Notes: generated by a model from the sequence alone, not told the origin. Shown: positions 1 through 15,400, counted from the first letter of the stretch. The stretch is DNA of 64,000 bases from Adineta ricciae (GCA_905250025.1 CAJNOJ010000093.1:62001-126000), one strand, 5' to 3'. Numbers and translations are program-made.

Positions 1-3000
1 AATCTTAGCGTATCTCATCGAAGATGTGATTGTTCTTCAAACATTGAATCAAATACGAAAGCGAGACATTCAAACCACATTATTACAACATGGGAATAAA
101 CTTTTAGAGTTTATTGAATATTTTCTGGATTTACCAAATACAATTTCCAGTTCTCTTTATGCATTGACCATGTTTGCAACATTTCTGCCGATCGACTTAT
201 TTTTTTCTACGAAAATCATCGATAAAATCGTTCTGTTACTAAACTCATCAACTCATCGAATGAAAGCAGCTGAATTTCTTAGTGTTATTTCCGATCGTCG
301 AGGAAAATACGAAGAACGTTTGCCATTACTTCAACTCTACCCTTATTTATTTCAATCTGGATCTCAATACAACGATCTCTTTTCTGCCATTCAAGTCAAA
401 CAACCCTACGAAACTTATGATTTCATGAAACAATACGCAATGGTTATCACGGCACTGTGTGAACAGTTATGTTACTTATGTGGCGGAGAAGACACAAATA
501 AGAAGACGCCACTACCCGAACAATTTTCCAACGGAGTATTTCTACAAGTTCTCATAGCATTAATGCAACATCCGAGTATTTATATATCGTTGTACGGCTA
601 TCAGATGTGGCTACAATTACTCAAAGCAAATATATTTCAAGAAAATGACTATAAAAACATTTCACCCATTGTTCTTCGAGCTCTATGTCATTCATTAGTT
701 AAACAACCTTACAAACAAATAGATCAAGAACAAGGTAAGAACTTACACAAATTGACTCTTAAGCAACTTAGTTGAGTTGGTCATCTATCGAACGAAATTG
801 ACACGAAGTATATTACATCTATGTACACACCGATCGATGGCGAACCTGTTGACTTGGGTACATCATAGTTTAATTAACGGAACGATATACTTGATTTCGC
901 CTTGTACACTGTATGAGTTTAATTGATATTTAAATTGATTGTAAAATAGACGAGATGTTTATAATGATACGTGATCAATAAGAATTCGACTTCAGATCGA
1001 CATAAATCTGTCTTTTTTTCTCTTGTTAGAGATAGCATCTTATTACATTCGTTATGATTATGAAGACGAATCTGATTATCAGAAATTTATTGGCAAAAAT
1101 CGAACGATTCTCATTCGATCAATTGATAATGTTTGTAAAAACAATGATCAGTTGGCAATAGCTATACGGATCGGTTTTGATTACGCGGATTATTGTTTTC
1201 AACCAGCGAATCTTACTAATCTCTTACTTTTTGAATCCCTAATTGCCTATTGGCAAATAATCGAACGACATTCACGAGCATTATTAACACCGCGGGAAGT
1301 ATTCAATCATCTGAATATCCTTTCAGATGCAGATCAATTAGCTTTTTGTCAACGTGGACAGACATTGATTCAACAGCTATTATCGATAAATGATCACGAA
1401 AATCTCGATTTTGTAGCATACTCGCTACGTTTGTTAACATGTTTGTATGTTTTTACACGCGGAGAACAATCGTGGACGCAACGAATTCTCGAACATCTAT
1501 TTCGTGTTTTGACAACAGAGAGAAATCTGGGATCCCAAATGAGCCCATTACAAAAGCAAGCAAGTTGCTTAATTGATCTATGTCTGAATTATGGTCCTTC
1601 AATCTTTGTTTACTTCAATGATTTATTTCAAGTCACACAAAATTTAGTTCAACAACAGACAGCAAAAGATCAATCGATTCGACTTGCTGGTTGGCAATGG
1701 AGTATTCTAGTAGAATGTTTAGCGATTCTTTTGAATTACTTTCAATCGTATCAACAACAGGCAATGTACATCAATGGACTTGTTGAACCTTTCGCGCAAA
1801 TTCTAACACAATTTAATACGAATGTCAACGATATACAAGGTTTTATTGATTATATTGGACTGAAACCAACACCAGATGGTAAGAAACTGTCCATCTCTCT
1901 TAAAAGTTCATCTCATGATATGATTTAGCGAACTCAACCAATAATCAACGTTTCGTTCTACTCAGTGTTCATATTCTCTGCGGTCTTCTACGACGTATTG
2001 TATTACCAACTGATCCTTCGATTTGTTCGACGAACGGTTATCAGGAAACGTTCGAAGGAACAGTATTCATTCGTAATCCAGCTGCACCAGCATATCTTCA
2101 ATTGACCAATTGTGTATTTAAATTATTAACCTATTGCCATGCTTTACACGCTCCAAATTCGCCATTAGCACAAGGTGCATTTTCTTTTCTTTCGACCATG
2201 ACTGAAGCGGAAAAAGCCGTTTATCTTCAACAAGAAAATAACGATGATTATAATGCATCATTAGCAACGACAACAACAGCGACGACTCTATCCGAAAACG
2301 ATCGTCGTCTACACAATCGATTTTCTTCATTTCTTGATCGATTACAAATTCTCATCGGAACGTATTTTACCTTAAAACCTGATTTATATCAAATCAATGA
2401 TGCTTTGAATACGATTGGCACAACATTGTTCACATCACTTGATCATCTACCAGATTTTCGTGTACGAAATATGATTCGCAACTGTTTCCTCCCATTTGTT
2501 CGTCATTGTCCGGCGAATACAATTCTCATTGCAGTTTTAGAACCATTGCTTCCATTTATGTACACAAAATTAAAAGATAAATGGAAAATCATCACGGAGA
2601 GACAAACAATCAAAGTAACAAATGGAAATACAATCGTGAATAATGGCGAAGACCATCAATCACAAGACCGATGTGAAGAAGAAGTCGTCGAAGAACAAGT
2701 ACGTAAGACTTCCTACTAATAAACACGATCACTACGGACGAAAATCAAATTTATTTTCTATCCTTTCCTTCCAGGTAACTTGCTACTTAACGCGTGATTT
2801 CATCGATGTAATAAGAAGTTTACTAACACGTCAACTAAATAATAATAATCTAGGACCGTTAGCAACGAATGGGAATGATATTGATGAAACAAGTATGGAT
2901 GATACCATGCCAACAGATGAACAGAATGCTACCGAAAATGTTACACGAAAAGTCCTACCGATGAATCGCAATCAACAAGTTCCAAGTGAATTTGGTTTGA

Positions 3001-3611
3001 AAATTTTACAAGAATCATCACGTATTTGTCAATATTGCCTTTTGATTCTTTTCGATGGTCTTTCCTGGCCAGACACATCTTCAGTGACTAAACTGTCTCA
3101 TATCTGCCATGCATTAATCAAACATTTGTCTGTTCTTATCAATGGCAATCATGATTTTCTACGTCAACTTTACATTTATATTCTATGTGCTTTAAAAATC
3201 CATGGTGATAACGAACCCATTGCTTGTATATTACTTTCATTAGCTGTGTTAATGTACGAAACATTCCAGCAGACATCATCGAATCTGTTTGATAGTGTTC
3301 TTGTAGAAATTCCCGAAGTAACTAATGAACAAGTAAATACTTATCGTGATAAAATGCAGAAACAAGTGAATGGCAAAGCGTTGAATGATAAACAAAAACG
3401 TGATATTTTAAGACATCTAGTTCAACCTTTAATGGCTCAAAATGTTGCTCAAATGTTTAAACGTGAACCATTAGCACTCAGTGATTTGCCACCGTTGATA
3501 CGTTTTTCGAAACGTGCACTTCATCCGGTTCTACAATACCTTCGTCAATCCAATGCAGATCAGGACGAAGATCATGGATTAGCCAGTTTATTTCAACACC
3601 CTGATGATTAG
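1..3611 (+). CDS. XPO5: Exportin-5 (XPO5), 5' end outside the window
   Basis: Importin-beta/exportin family receptor that carries pre-miRNA and other structured RNAs out of the nucleus with RanGTP. The frame is open from base 2, and the first visible residues (LIEDVIVLQTLNQIRKRDIQ) correspond to roughly residue 165 of vertebrate exportin-5, so the N-terminal Ran-binding HEAT repeats lie to the left. Exons are about 2-734, 1030-1878, 1929-2698 and 2775-3611, with GT-AG introns of 295, 50 and 76 bp; splicing keeps the frame at each join. Family matches include KAAEFLSVISDRRGKYEERL, DKWKIITERQ and the C-terminal GLASLFQHPDD (human GLATIFEP). It ends 193 bp before the SCAPER start on the same strand. 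Identification is from alignment by eye along the whole length, so confidence is high. Confidence 0.9.
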
Positions 3612-3789
3612 TCAGATTATGATTTTCTCTATTATACCTTTTATGTTGTAATAGTGCATTATGAATCGCACGAATGAGTATATCTATTCGAAGATTGTAT
3701 TTTTGTGTCGTAAACTTAGTTATTTTGTGCTGTTCGTTATTTACGAAAGAATAAAACATTCCTAATCCAGATTCAATGTTGAAAACATC

Positions 3790-3804
3790 TTTTTTTGTTT
3801 CTAG
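3790..3804 (+). promoter_or_regulatory. 3' splice acceptor abutting the SCAPER start codon
   Basis: A run of T with a final CTAG ends directly at the ATG at 3805. No coding exon is needed upstream. It is either the acceptor of a 5' UTR intron or a spliced-leader trans-splice acceptor. An AATAAA at 3750-3755, about 35 bp upstream, could be the polyadenylation signal of XPO5, as expected between two cistrons of one pre-mRNA. Confidence 0.45.
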
Positions 3805-6800
3805 ATGACGAATATTTCTGTTCAAGGGCAAGAATCTTCACCACAAGATGTGAATCAGTAAGCGAAATGTTTTGATAACTCGAGAAATGAAGTTGTGCCA
3901 TGTTTGTTTCCAATAGGACTATGAATAATCGTGATCTCAATTCGATTGGACCTGAGTTTCGTTCGCGGTATTGGATATTTTTATTCGACAACTTAAAACG
4001 ATCGATTGAACAAATCTATCAAGCATGCGAGTCAGATCATAATACTTTGCAATGCCAAGTAAAGGTCTCAGTGAATTTTGAATGAGAACATCGATTTCTG
4101 TTTAGGAAGTTCTTCAATACCTCTGTCAATGTTGTAAAAATTTTGAAATTCTCATCGATAATGTTCAGCATAGACAAACTGATGATACGAATAGGTGAGA
4201 AAAACGACTGGACGAAATCTGATTTGAAAAGTTCTCGTTACTTTTCAGAATCTTTCGTAGTCTCTCATCAAGCACATATCCATTTCAGATAGATATCCCA
4301 CGTTTCAGGTTATTCTTGATCAAATCTGCCTTTACATCCGCTGATTGTTTTTTTTTGTGTGATACCTTTTCGCTGATAGTGTCCATAAGATTTATTTGAT
4401 ATCTAACTATCGTTTTCTACCACTTTTAGACCGATTGAAAATTCGCAATCCATGTGCAATCGTAAGTTGATTACAAATCCTTTCTTTCAGACTTGTTGCT
4501 TGTTCCAATTAGATGAATTATTGGGCTCCGATGATTTAGCTCGACGACAGAAGCGTTTACATAACAGTGATATCAATTTGAATATAAATCACGTAACTCC
4601 ACTGACTACACTCGATACACACCGTTTCAAAAGACAAAAATCGAATAGATACCGAAAATCAACTGAAAGTTCGAGTTTACTGTCCTTGCCCGCGTTATTT
4701 TCTTCAACGGTATTAACAAATGATTCCACAATGACATTAACCCCCAGCCCGAATCAATTATTTCTATCTACAAAAAGAATATTTACAGATGAAGCAGCTG
4801 CAGATGCTGATGATGAAAAAGATATTCGAGATGAGTCAACTGATAATACTCGACCTCATCGATATTACCATCAACTATCAACATCACGACTTAAACAACA
4901 GAATATCACATCTGAAGATGATGATGAAGAACTTTTGTTGACGAATCATCGTGGAATGATTGACTTCATGGATCGAGTGAGTAGAGAGCGTTATTCTTTC
5001 ATTTCACACAATCGAACATCTACTCTCGCGTGGTTAATCTATCTTTTAGCAAATATTTGATGCTTTTGACCAAGAAGAATCACTAACTGCAGCGCTAGAA
5101 GCTGAACAAGAGCGAACTATAGCTTCATTGATGGCTGAACAAGAAGATCTCGAACATCAATTGAATAATGTCAGTGATGACCTTCTATTAGGTGGTGATG
5201 ATGGATCAGAATTAGAAGAAAGTGAATTATCGGTATGTCAAAGACTCGGGACAGTTTATGTTCTGTATTAGATCGTTTGTGTCGATTTAGACAACAAAAA
5301 CATCAATGTACTTTATGTCATTACAAGGCGAAGGTCCTGAAAAAAGTACAAGTCTTTTAGATATATCGCATGATGTAGTTGACTCTGAACCCGATGGGAA
5401 AATTCGAGCAAAAACTCTTTATGCACAAAAAAAGTTCTCTTCGCCTTCACGCATTCGGTAACTTTCTTGACTATACAAGAAAAAATAAAACACTTCGAAT
5501 TTCTGCTAGACCAATCAATGAAACTCTTCGTGAAGCCGCTGAACGACAAGGTAAAGACAATCTATTATTTGTCACACCAAGTTGTTTTCATCTTTAGCAC
5601 GAGCTCTAAAACGCCGACAAATTCTCCGAGATGCCACCACACGCAAAATGCGTGAATTAACTCGACGAGTAAACTTTTCGTACTGAAAAATCTTTCTTCA
5701 TTTTCGATCTGAAATTCTTCTAGGTCAATGAAGTTCGCCAGTGGAAAGAGGAACTGATCAAGGCTCGTAAAGCCACTATTGAAATGAAGATGCATCGCGC
5801 TGAAGAGAAACGTCAATATTTACTTTTACTACGAGCCCGAAAAGCCGGTGATGAAGATTTGAAAGGACAAGAGATCGCATTTATCAAATTATTACAGCAA
5901 GAAAACCGTCGACAGACATTAAAAGAGCGTTATCAAAAGGAAGAGCAATTTAAACAGTATCTCGAAGACGAGAGAGTGAAGAAACATGATGAACATAAAC
6001 AACGGGAATTAGCAGCAGAAAATCGGCGAAAGGAACTGGAAGCTCTACGACAAATACGTTTGAATGAAATGCAAGAAAAACGCAAAACAAAAGAGAAAAT
6101 GATTGAACAACATTTGAATGAAAAACGAAAACAAAAACAAACAGCTGCAATCGCCAAACAAAAGTTCGTTGAGAAAATTGTCGTAAGATGTTCAAAATGT
6201 TGGTTTTGTTCATAGGAGTTTTCAACAAAAACGAGCTGAGCGTGTAGCACGTCTCAAATCTACCACAGTCGAACTGAAGAAGAAATTAGCATTAAAAGTA
6301 CGTGTTCTATTTACTCGCTCATTCGAATCGATCGGCTTATATTTTTAATAGCAAGAAGAAAGTGATCGACGACATGTGACACAAATCGAGGAAATCCGTC
6401 GGAAGGCTGTAGAAATGAGTGCAATGCGTGGACCAAGTGCGGAAAATTCTCATCACCATACTTCTCCGCAAGATGACAATAAAGCAACGACAACGACAAC
6501 AGCTGTTTCAGCAACTGAAGAACCGGTTGCTACTCGTAAATGCTGTACGCTTTGTAATCTTTTGGTGAGTCTCATTTTCAATTAGTTAATGCGAGCGAGG
6601 AAGAAACATCTTTTTCTAGTTAGCATCTGATCTTCATTTACAAACACATTTACGTGGAACACGTCATAATCAATTATTAATCGAACGAACGAGTCAAAAG
6701 AATGAAAATGGAACGAAAAAATCACCGACACAAGAAGAAATTGTATGTGACTTCGAGGTTTTACTGAAGATCAATTATTGTGTTGTATTCTTAGGATACA

Positions 6801-9061
6801 TTCAATACTGAATGTATAGCAACAGTGACAAATGATGATATTGTTCGACAAGAATTCGCTTTCAATAAGGAACGAAAACATACGATGAAGAAACGAGCAA
6901 AAAAGTTACGTCTTCGAATAACTCAACGGTATTTATTTCAAAAGTTTTGACACTTTTTTTTAGTAGATTTTGTTAATCTCCTCTAGTTCAACAGCGTACG
7001 AAGCTGAAAATGCTCAACGACCGCATTTAACATCTACTCACAAACCACGGTATGAACGAATATCTTCTAAATAATCATCTTTTCTTTCTATCTTCTACAG
7101 TATTCAACGTTTTCTACACGAGTTAGAAAAATCATTAAATACAACCGCTCGAAAAGAACCATTGAACACGACGAATTATTTAGCATGTCAACGAATTCTA
7201 ACTGAATTTGTCAAAATTTTCGACACGCATGGTTACGAGAAGGTGAGTGAATGACAACCAAAGGATATATATAAACATTCATGTTATTCAGGATTCTCCA
7301 TTGGAGCAACGAGTGTTTTTCAGTCTCAATGGTTATTCAACATTGACAAAAATGATTGAATTACGTGCCGAATGTCATAAACCAGCTCTTGCGCCTGAAA
7401 GGTAATTTCATTTCTAAACTTTCAGATCAATTCATTTGATGAATTTCAGTCTCATCGCTTTGGCCGCATCCGTATATCGCGCCGCTACAAAAAATAATCT
7501 CGAGAATGCCTTGTACATACTAAAGAGCGGAAAGATTTTGACGCTTATTGAAAGTTTAGTTCGACATTTGACTGTGAGTTTGCATCACTTTCGCGTTGTT
7601 AGAATTCAATGAAACTGATTTTAGGGTTTAAATATTGACGATGTGACAACAATCAATGGTGATCACAATGAAAGTGAAAAACTTGCTCAAATTGATTTAG
7701 TGAACAATTTAGCTGAAGTTCTTGCTAATTCAATGACAATATATAATTCGATCCTGGATGACATACGAAAACACGAAAAGGAAACCAATGAGGATAAATC
7801 AACCATCAATTGTTTAACTGACATCATCAGGTAAACTAAAAGTTAATTTTAATACCATTGTTTGTGCTTTGTTTAGTTATATGGCCAATGTCGGTGTTCT
7901 GGATCGTATTGCAACATTCTTTCGTACAGCTCGAGCGATTATTAATACTACAAAATCACGTTTACCAGATATGATAACTCATCTACTCAATCTCGTACAA
8001 CAAATGATACTTTTTTCTCGGCCAAAGCAATGTCATTCACCGTTTGGTCAATCATCGAAGAAATCCAGCAATGATCCAGCTCAAGTACTGAACATAATGA
8101 AATCAACCAACTTCTGTGAAATATTCTTCTTACTCTACGGCATTCTCGTTCATGAAACAGACAATAACAATCAAATCATTCATGACAACCATCATACGAT
8201 AACCTTACATGAAAAAACATTGATTATCGTACAAAATTCTTTAATTCTTTTGAACACAATTGCAATTCTCGATCTCGAGACATTTCAAGTAAAACTAAAC
8301 GAGGAGTTATTGTTATCGAAACGAACTTATTTCTCGTTTAGACTGTTCTCGGCGAAGACACCATTTCATTGCAACTTCGACATGTGACAAATTATATTCT
8401 CGCTTATTGTAATCACCAACAAACAAGTATTAGTGACACTCTTCTTAATCAAATTATCCTTCTCATTGGATATTATTGCGTTTTAAACCAAGATAATCAA
8501 GTAAACCGAATTTTCTCAGCTGAAAAAGTACAAATCTTTGTTTCGTTCCAGTGTCGTTTGGCTTTTGGAAATCGGCCTACTGTTCTACAACAACTATCAT
8601 GTTTACCATTTCGTTATTTTGTCGAATCGAAATATATGGATATACTTTTCCCGACACTGATTGCTTGTTCCTTCGACTGCGAAACAACACGGACGATTCT
8701 TCAAACTGAAATGTCACTTGATTTAATTATTAATTTTATTCAAGTAAGTCCTTGATTATCTAGTGTAATGATTCATACAAACTTGATTTTGTTTAGACTA
8801 AATTAAATGAAACGAACGAAAATGATAGTAAGTGATGGTGCGCAATTGTACAGTTCGAAACTCTTCGTTATTTTAGATGAATTCGGATTTCATATGAGAT
8901 TTCCTCGAGATGAATGGAATAACGCGTTGAAATATTATCGTCCCATCTCGAAATTACCATTGAATTCAATCGCAACTCATGAACCATCTGGTAATAAGAA
9001 CCATAATGATGAAGAAAAAGAAAATGTTTCTGATATACTTAGTAAAGAGATAAAAGCCTAA
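3805..9061 (+). CDS. SCAPER: S-phase cyclin A-associated protein in the ER (SCAPER)
   Basis: SCAPER is an ER-associated cyclin A/CDK2 partner, also linked to cilia. The N-terminal SCAPER_N region is clear (FRSRYWIFLFDNLKRSIEQI, then YQACESDHNTLQCQ), beginning about 25 residues after the ATG at 3805. A low-complexity acidic linker follows (4.5-5.3 kb). Next is a long charged coiled coil (about 5.7-6.45 kb). A C2H2-type zinc finger follows at about 6.54-6.67 kb (CCTLCNLLLASDLHLQTHLRGTRH, read across an intron). Last is the helical C-terminal region, with FGNRPTVLQQLSCLPFRYF near 8.57 kb. There are many GT-AG introns of about 50 bp. The last intron (about 8831-8878) must be spliced so that the end reads NEFGFHMRFPRDEWNNALKY. 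Stop is TAA at 9059-9061. Middle exon boundaries around 4.2-4.5 kb are uncertain. Confidence 0.88.
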
Positions 9062-9423
9062 GTGATGAGCCGACGTAAATATTCAGAATGTATTTTTTTT
9101 GTGTTTCGATAACTGTACAGACAAAATTGAATGTATATTGACGAATAACGACAACAATGGTCAATTTTTTGTGATTATAAATTCCTGTTTGTTTTCTAAT
9201 AAATTTCACACGTCCAATTTTCATAATAGCCATGAAATTTATCCAAATGAATTATTTTCTCGTATGATCTGAGACAGAGCTCTTTCCAACCGGTGAAATT
9301 CTTTTAATTTTTATCAGAGATGTTGTATTGAACGATTTATTTTTTACTTCTAAACGTAGAAATAGGACACCTAAGAGAAAAAGAAAACATCTACGATTAT
9401 TAAATGTATGAATACAATCCAAT
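9062..9423. other. Convergent intergenic spacer SCAPER/RTTN
   Basis: About 360 bp between two convergent stop codons, presumably both 3' UTRs. No gene is seen. Its right part (from about 9240) recurs in diverged form at 26735-26965, as part of the rotatin-locus remnant described there. Confidence 0.6.
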
Positions 9424-12400
9424 CTAATCTTCTGTCAATAGTTGAATAACATTCGAGACAGCGTGATAATAAATGAGATTTTCTTTATTCCGCTGTTGAG
9501 TTTTAATGTCGTAGAGAGCCGGTAAGACATTGCTACTTCGCACAATCACTTTGCTCTAGAAATTCATCAAGCAAAATTCAATTCGAATTCATTATGAAAT
9601 CAAAATAACAACCTTTTGAGCATCAACAATCAATGCCCATAGGGCAGTTAAACCAATGTAAGCTGTATCCGATGTCTTTGAGACAACATGTGACATCACT
9701 GTTGGAATGTATTTCGCTAAATTTAAGTACCGATTGAAGTAAAAAACGTAGTAAAAAGAAGAAACTTACGTTCTGATACAATTCTTGCTTTGTGCGTTGT
9801 TGAAAATGCTAAATTTCTCAGGATGAGTAGGGCTTGTCGTTGCAAGACAGGAGATGGTGATGAATGAGCAACACGAATGATAATTGCAAATAATTCTAGA
9901 AAGTAAACTCCTTTCGTACAAACAGAGCAAGTTAAATTCGAATGAGGATTTTTTTACCAGCATTTTTCAACACACTTGCTTGGCCATCGTTGAAAAACGT
10001 GACATTAATGATAACATCCAGAAAACGACGATCATAACGATTAATATCACGTGAAACACGTTCGAAATGATCAATACATAACTGAAAAAAGTTCGATTTA
10101 TACACAATACTTCGTCCTTCGATCTCCATCGAACAATTTTGTATAATATCAAAAGCCATTTCATTTGTTTGATTTTTATTATACGAATTCGTATTATTGT
10201 TGTTATTGGTCACTGATAACAACGTTGATTTCGTCAGTAGGCGATGAACATAAGAAAGCAGATTCGATAATGGACGTTGTTGATCCGGTGTTTGCACAAC
10301 AAATGAATTCGCTGATGGTAAAACCGTACTGCATATACTAACAACACCTGCCGACAGATAATAATGGATAGAGAAAAGGAATTTCAATGGAAAATAATCG
10401 AACCTTTTCGATGTTTAGCAGTGAGAGTGGTTAAAAGGAGAAGAATAACGCTTAATAGCTGGATATCGACAACTGCCCAACACCACAATTGATGAAGAAA
10501 GGGGATCAGACCGCTCGATGCAAGAATATCCTAGATGAAATCGAATGTTAACTAGATGAGATAATCTAGGAAGACTTACTTTAGCAATGGAACATTCGAA
10601 AGCGAGATTGTTGAGAATTGATAAGACTTGAACGCATTCATCGAGCAAAACTTCATCCTGTCGAATGAGAAAAATGAATATCATGTAAAGATGCTTTGCA
10701 TTTTCTTTACTTTGCTAACACATTTATCTGATTGTAACGAGAAAAGAGTTAATTTTGTTTGAATACGTTTCAAGTGATCAATTTGAGATTCAATAAAACC
10801 CTCTAAACAATTGCAAAATGAAAATTGTTGAGCTGATCGATCAATCTATCATCTTACTCTGAATTGCTTCTTGTTTCGCAGTGGCACTGATATTTAACAA
10901 AGATTTGATCATATTGGATACTGTAAGTTTTAATGCATCGTTTGATTCCGTGTTCAATCGATTTTCATAGAGTATTAACAACTGACTGAATATTTTCATT
11001 CCATTCTTTTCTGCGGATTGATCGAAGAAGTCCTTCCAGAGCGTCTTGTCTTGATCCAATGTACATTGCGCAATGGAAAGTGATAATAATTGAAGAAGGA
11101 TAGATATCGCGATACCAATCGAACCATTGATCATAGTTTGCAGAGGAAGTGTGAGAATACCTAAAACGATGATGATGAGAAATCGATTCTATTGAATTTT
11201 ACAGAAAAAAATTTTACTGAAAAGTGTGGATGCGTGCCGAACGATGGTCTGATTGATCAAATGATGTAACGATGATGTTTGTTGCAATAAAATATGATTG
11301 ATCATATGAGCAAGATTGATTTTCGTTTGCCAGAAATTCTCCGATCGGTCACGATCAAGTTCGGGAAAATAAGCGAGAAGTGTTATTAACTGAATTAAAT
11401 TCTCAGGATTGAACATTTCATTGAGACTCTCAACTTTCGATTCGAATATTAGTCGCAGGTACTGAGCAATCTTCGTATACATGTAAAACATATTATCGAG
11501 AAATAAATGATATTCACTATGTGTAACATTCGTATTCATCTTGGATTCTAATGGGCGGACATCAAGAAAACTAAAGGAAAGATACATAGACATACTCGAA
11601 ATTAGAATGGAGACTTACGAGAGGAAAAGTTTGATTAAATCGTTTGTATCGGTGGGAATGCCTAAGAGATGTAAATTGAATAGAAATGAACATAGATTTC
11701 CGACGAATAATGGCGAAACAGGCGATGTAGTTGTGTGATTGACTCGTAGTGCATCTAAATCCAAAGCAACGAACGGATATAGATTGGATAGAACATTCGG
11801 GCCAAGTCGTTGCATGAAATCACAATCATTCAATGTAGAAATCAATTCCGGAAGAGTAATCGCCGAATTCTAAATACAACACTTTCAAGTTTCTCGATAC
11901 AAATTCCATTTTCTTTTACTTCACTTGCCAGTCTTGCTTCATCATTGATCAATGTGAAAGTGAAATTAATCAATACATTGCATACCTACATGAAAATACA
12001 TTACCAAAATGTTTTTAGAATAAGAAAAGATCCTTACTTGTTCTTTCACTAAACTACATTCATCTTCATCAAGGATAATTCCAAGTAAATGTGCTTCTTC
12101 AAGTCGATTTTGAAGAGAGAAGAATATATCTCGCCCGTATTCATCGCTAACCAAAACTGCAGTTAATGCATATGATGTCGCTCGAATTTCTGTGTCTGTT
12201 GAATGCCAAAGACTTCTTAACCAGTCAAATGTTGTTCTCGATAGTTCTAACCATTCTTGAAAAAGTGTCTAAAATAAAATCTCAATTTAGTCGACAAATA
12301 TCTCAATAAAATGTTCTCAACTATTTCTTTTCGACGATTGGACGTCGACAATGTACTCTTCAATGCTAATATGACATTTAATAGCATTTGAGATGAGGAT

Positions 12401-15400
12401 CGTATCAATGCATGAGCCATAAAACCTGACGTAGCTTCTTTCCGTCCTTCTTGAAATATCTCAATCACCTATTTCACAAAAAATCAATACAAGCTTTCTC
12501 ATGATAATCAATAAAATTACATACAGCAATTAATAGATCAGTCATCTGTAGAAGATATTCATTGTCGAAAATAACAAACCATCTCGATCTAATCAAAAGA
12601 GATTTTCGTTCTGAGAGAAATGAAAAACAAATTTGTTTACTTTGTTGTAATTTGATGTAAAACATCGATCGCGCCAGTGATTAACGTTAATTTGGAAAAT
12701 GTATGACTACTGCTTTGTTTAATGTAGTTGAGAACGTTTGTGAAGAGTTTTTCCGTGAAAAATTCTGATGTCACACTCGAATGCGAATAAAACGATGTGA
12801 GAAAGCGGAATAGTTTCTTCAATAGATCTCTACGAGAAACAAATCAAACTATGTTATGAGAGTTAAACGGATTCCATACCGTTTCGTTTGCCGCATTTCA
12901 CCGAAATCTTTGTTCGATGAAACCAATGATAAAAATGGATTTAAGAGAATGTGTTTAAACCAATCGAAGAATAGACGATCATCAGTTTTGCTCGATAAAT
13001 GCAAACCATAGGAGATTTGCTCGAGAAGTTCAAAAACTGCTTGAAGAAGTTTTTCATCTTGAGAAGATGATGGAATAATTTGGAAATATCTAAATATAAA
13101 TTCCTCTGCAAAATCAAATGATTTTCCAAGTGATGTTACTTGTCAAGTATCGCTCCTAGTTGATTAAAATCGATTAAATGAACATTATCATGTGTGACAA
13201 GTAAGAGAAGACATCGAATCGCATTTAAAGTCTCGATAACTGACTCGTGATTCAGTGATTCATTCAATAAATTCAATTGCAAACGAATTGTTCGCCGTGT
13301 ATAAGTTAATGAGAAACATTTTCGATCGTTTTCATTGAGAATCATATTGTTTTCAAATCTAAATCAACAGATTCAAATCATCTTCTTCAGAATGAAGAAA
13401 CCTACTCGACTTGATCGTCATTATTGAAAGATGTTGTGTCCATGTCTTGGTCTAATTGTTGAGCATTGGTATGCCATAGTGTATTCCAAACAAAACGAAA
13501 CTTTTGTTGAACAATCGGTTCTCGTAAAGGATCCGGACGGTTGTGTGAAGTTGTTATGATGGATGAAGTAGAAGTTTGAATTGGAACACGAATAGGAAAT
13601 TGAAAACTGAAAAGGAAAAATGAAAAACAAGGATTTGTTAATGAATTACTTTTTTGCAAGAAGATAATCAATGGAAAATGTTTGCTGTTGAAATTCTTGA
13701 TCGGATAATGATTTATTGAGTAAGGTGCGATCAAAAAGAAGTAAGATAAATGCATGAGTCAAGTTTGAAACCGTTTCAAGATCACTATGACAACAGACAG
13801 TTGCTAAATTCAGAAGTTAAAAGATAATGATTATTCTGTTTTGGATTTTACTTTTGAATAGAAGTTTGAGTACATCGTTATCAAGAGAGAATTTCTTTTG
13901 TAAATTTCGATTGTATTGAATTAACAAGCGAATAATTTTTGCACAAGATGGAATCGTCGATGTATAATCAGTCTAAATAATCCGATCAGAAACATCGAAC
14001 ACAGATTCTGACCTACCGAGCAGACAAGATCATCACGTTTAACATTTAATCGTAGTTCTTCGAAAATTCTCTCCAAACCACCATGATTGAGAAATGAAGA
14101 ATGCAATGATGGGTCGCTTAACATTGATGCCATTTGCTCTAATGCTGATTTACGAACGTTCGCATCGATTTTATTACGATCGGTGAAAATTGTATAAACA
14201 CGAAGGAAACTTTCAACCTAAACAGAGTCTCCTTGTCAAGTTTTTTCTCATATAGAAAACAAATTTACGTTAATATATTCTTTGGTGAGAATTTCGGCGT
14301 TATTAGTTGGATGAGCAGTGATGAACAAATCAAAGAGTTTCTCAGCTGGATAGAATTGATAGAAATCATCCAGACGAATGCGTGTGTTAGTTAATAAGTA
14401 ACCAACACATTGACGATAACCTGTTTTTCGAATACTAAATAAATAGTAATAGGCACCTTCAAGTCAAACTTCAATGAGCACAAACTCTTTATCTTTGGAG
14501 AATAAATATCGAAGTGATGCTTGGAAACGTTGATTCAAAGTTAATAAACATTCTTTTTCTCGCTCGGTATCAGATGATAAACTTAAGATACATTGACCCA
14601 ATGGATCAATTTTATTTCCGTAACACTAAAACGACACATATTTGTCTGCTCTTTAAAAGAACGACTTGATTTTACTTGTAATTGTGGTAAAATGACAGAG
14701 ATAATACTCATGAGATTACTCCAAAATTCGGTTGAGACGATTAATTTTGATTGAAGAAGATGAAGAAGAATCAATCGACAATAATCCGAAACCTTTTTAG
14801 TCAATCAAAATCAATTTTCATTCCGCAGCCACTTTCCACTTACTTTTGTTGCTAAATCATTCATTCCATTGACGCATAATTCAGTCAGGATTCGAATATT
14901 CAACACAAATTGCGTATCGTCATAATTCACAGCCATCGTTGAATTTTTCTTTAATTTGTTCGTTTTAACTGTTTCTTCAACCGACAAACGACTCTACAAA
15001 AGCAACATTTTCTCATTGTATCTCTCCTAACTTTCGACACCTACTGCAACTAGCATGGCAATAGAAGAATAAACCGCCGAACGTATCTCTGCCAATTCAT
15101 GTGTCATGTATTTGATCAATATATCAACTGCAAATGTTTTCTCTGCTGTATCACAATGTGAATTATTGGTCGAACTAAAAATACAACATGGTACATGAAT
15201 TTTTTAGGAAAGTAGTTTTACATTTTTGAACAAATATTGACAAATCGTTTGATTACATTGAAATTCAAATGATATGGCAAACCTAACAATGCTTCATCGG
15301 CATTTTTGATAATAGGTACAAAATTCTAAATACGGTTAGAGAATTTATCAATTCGTGCGAGCTTTTCAAACAATTTACTTGAGGTTTGTCACCATCCAGA

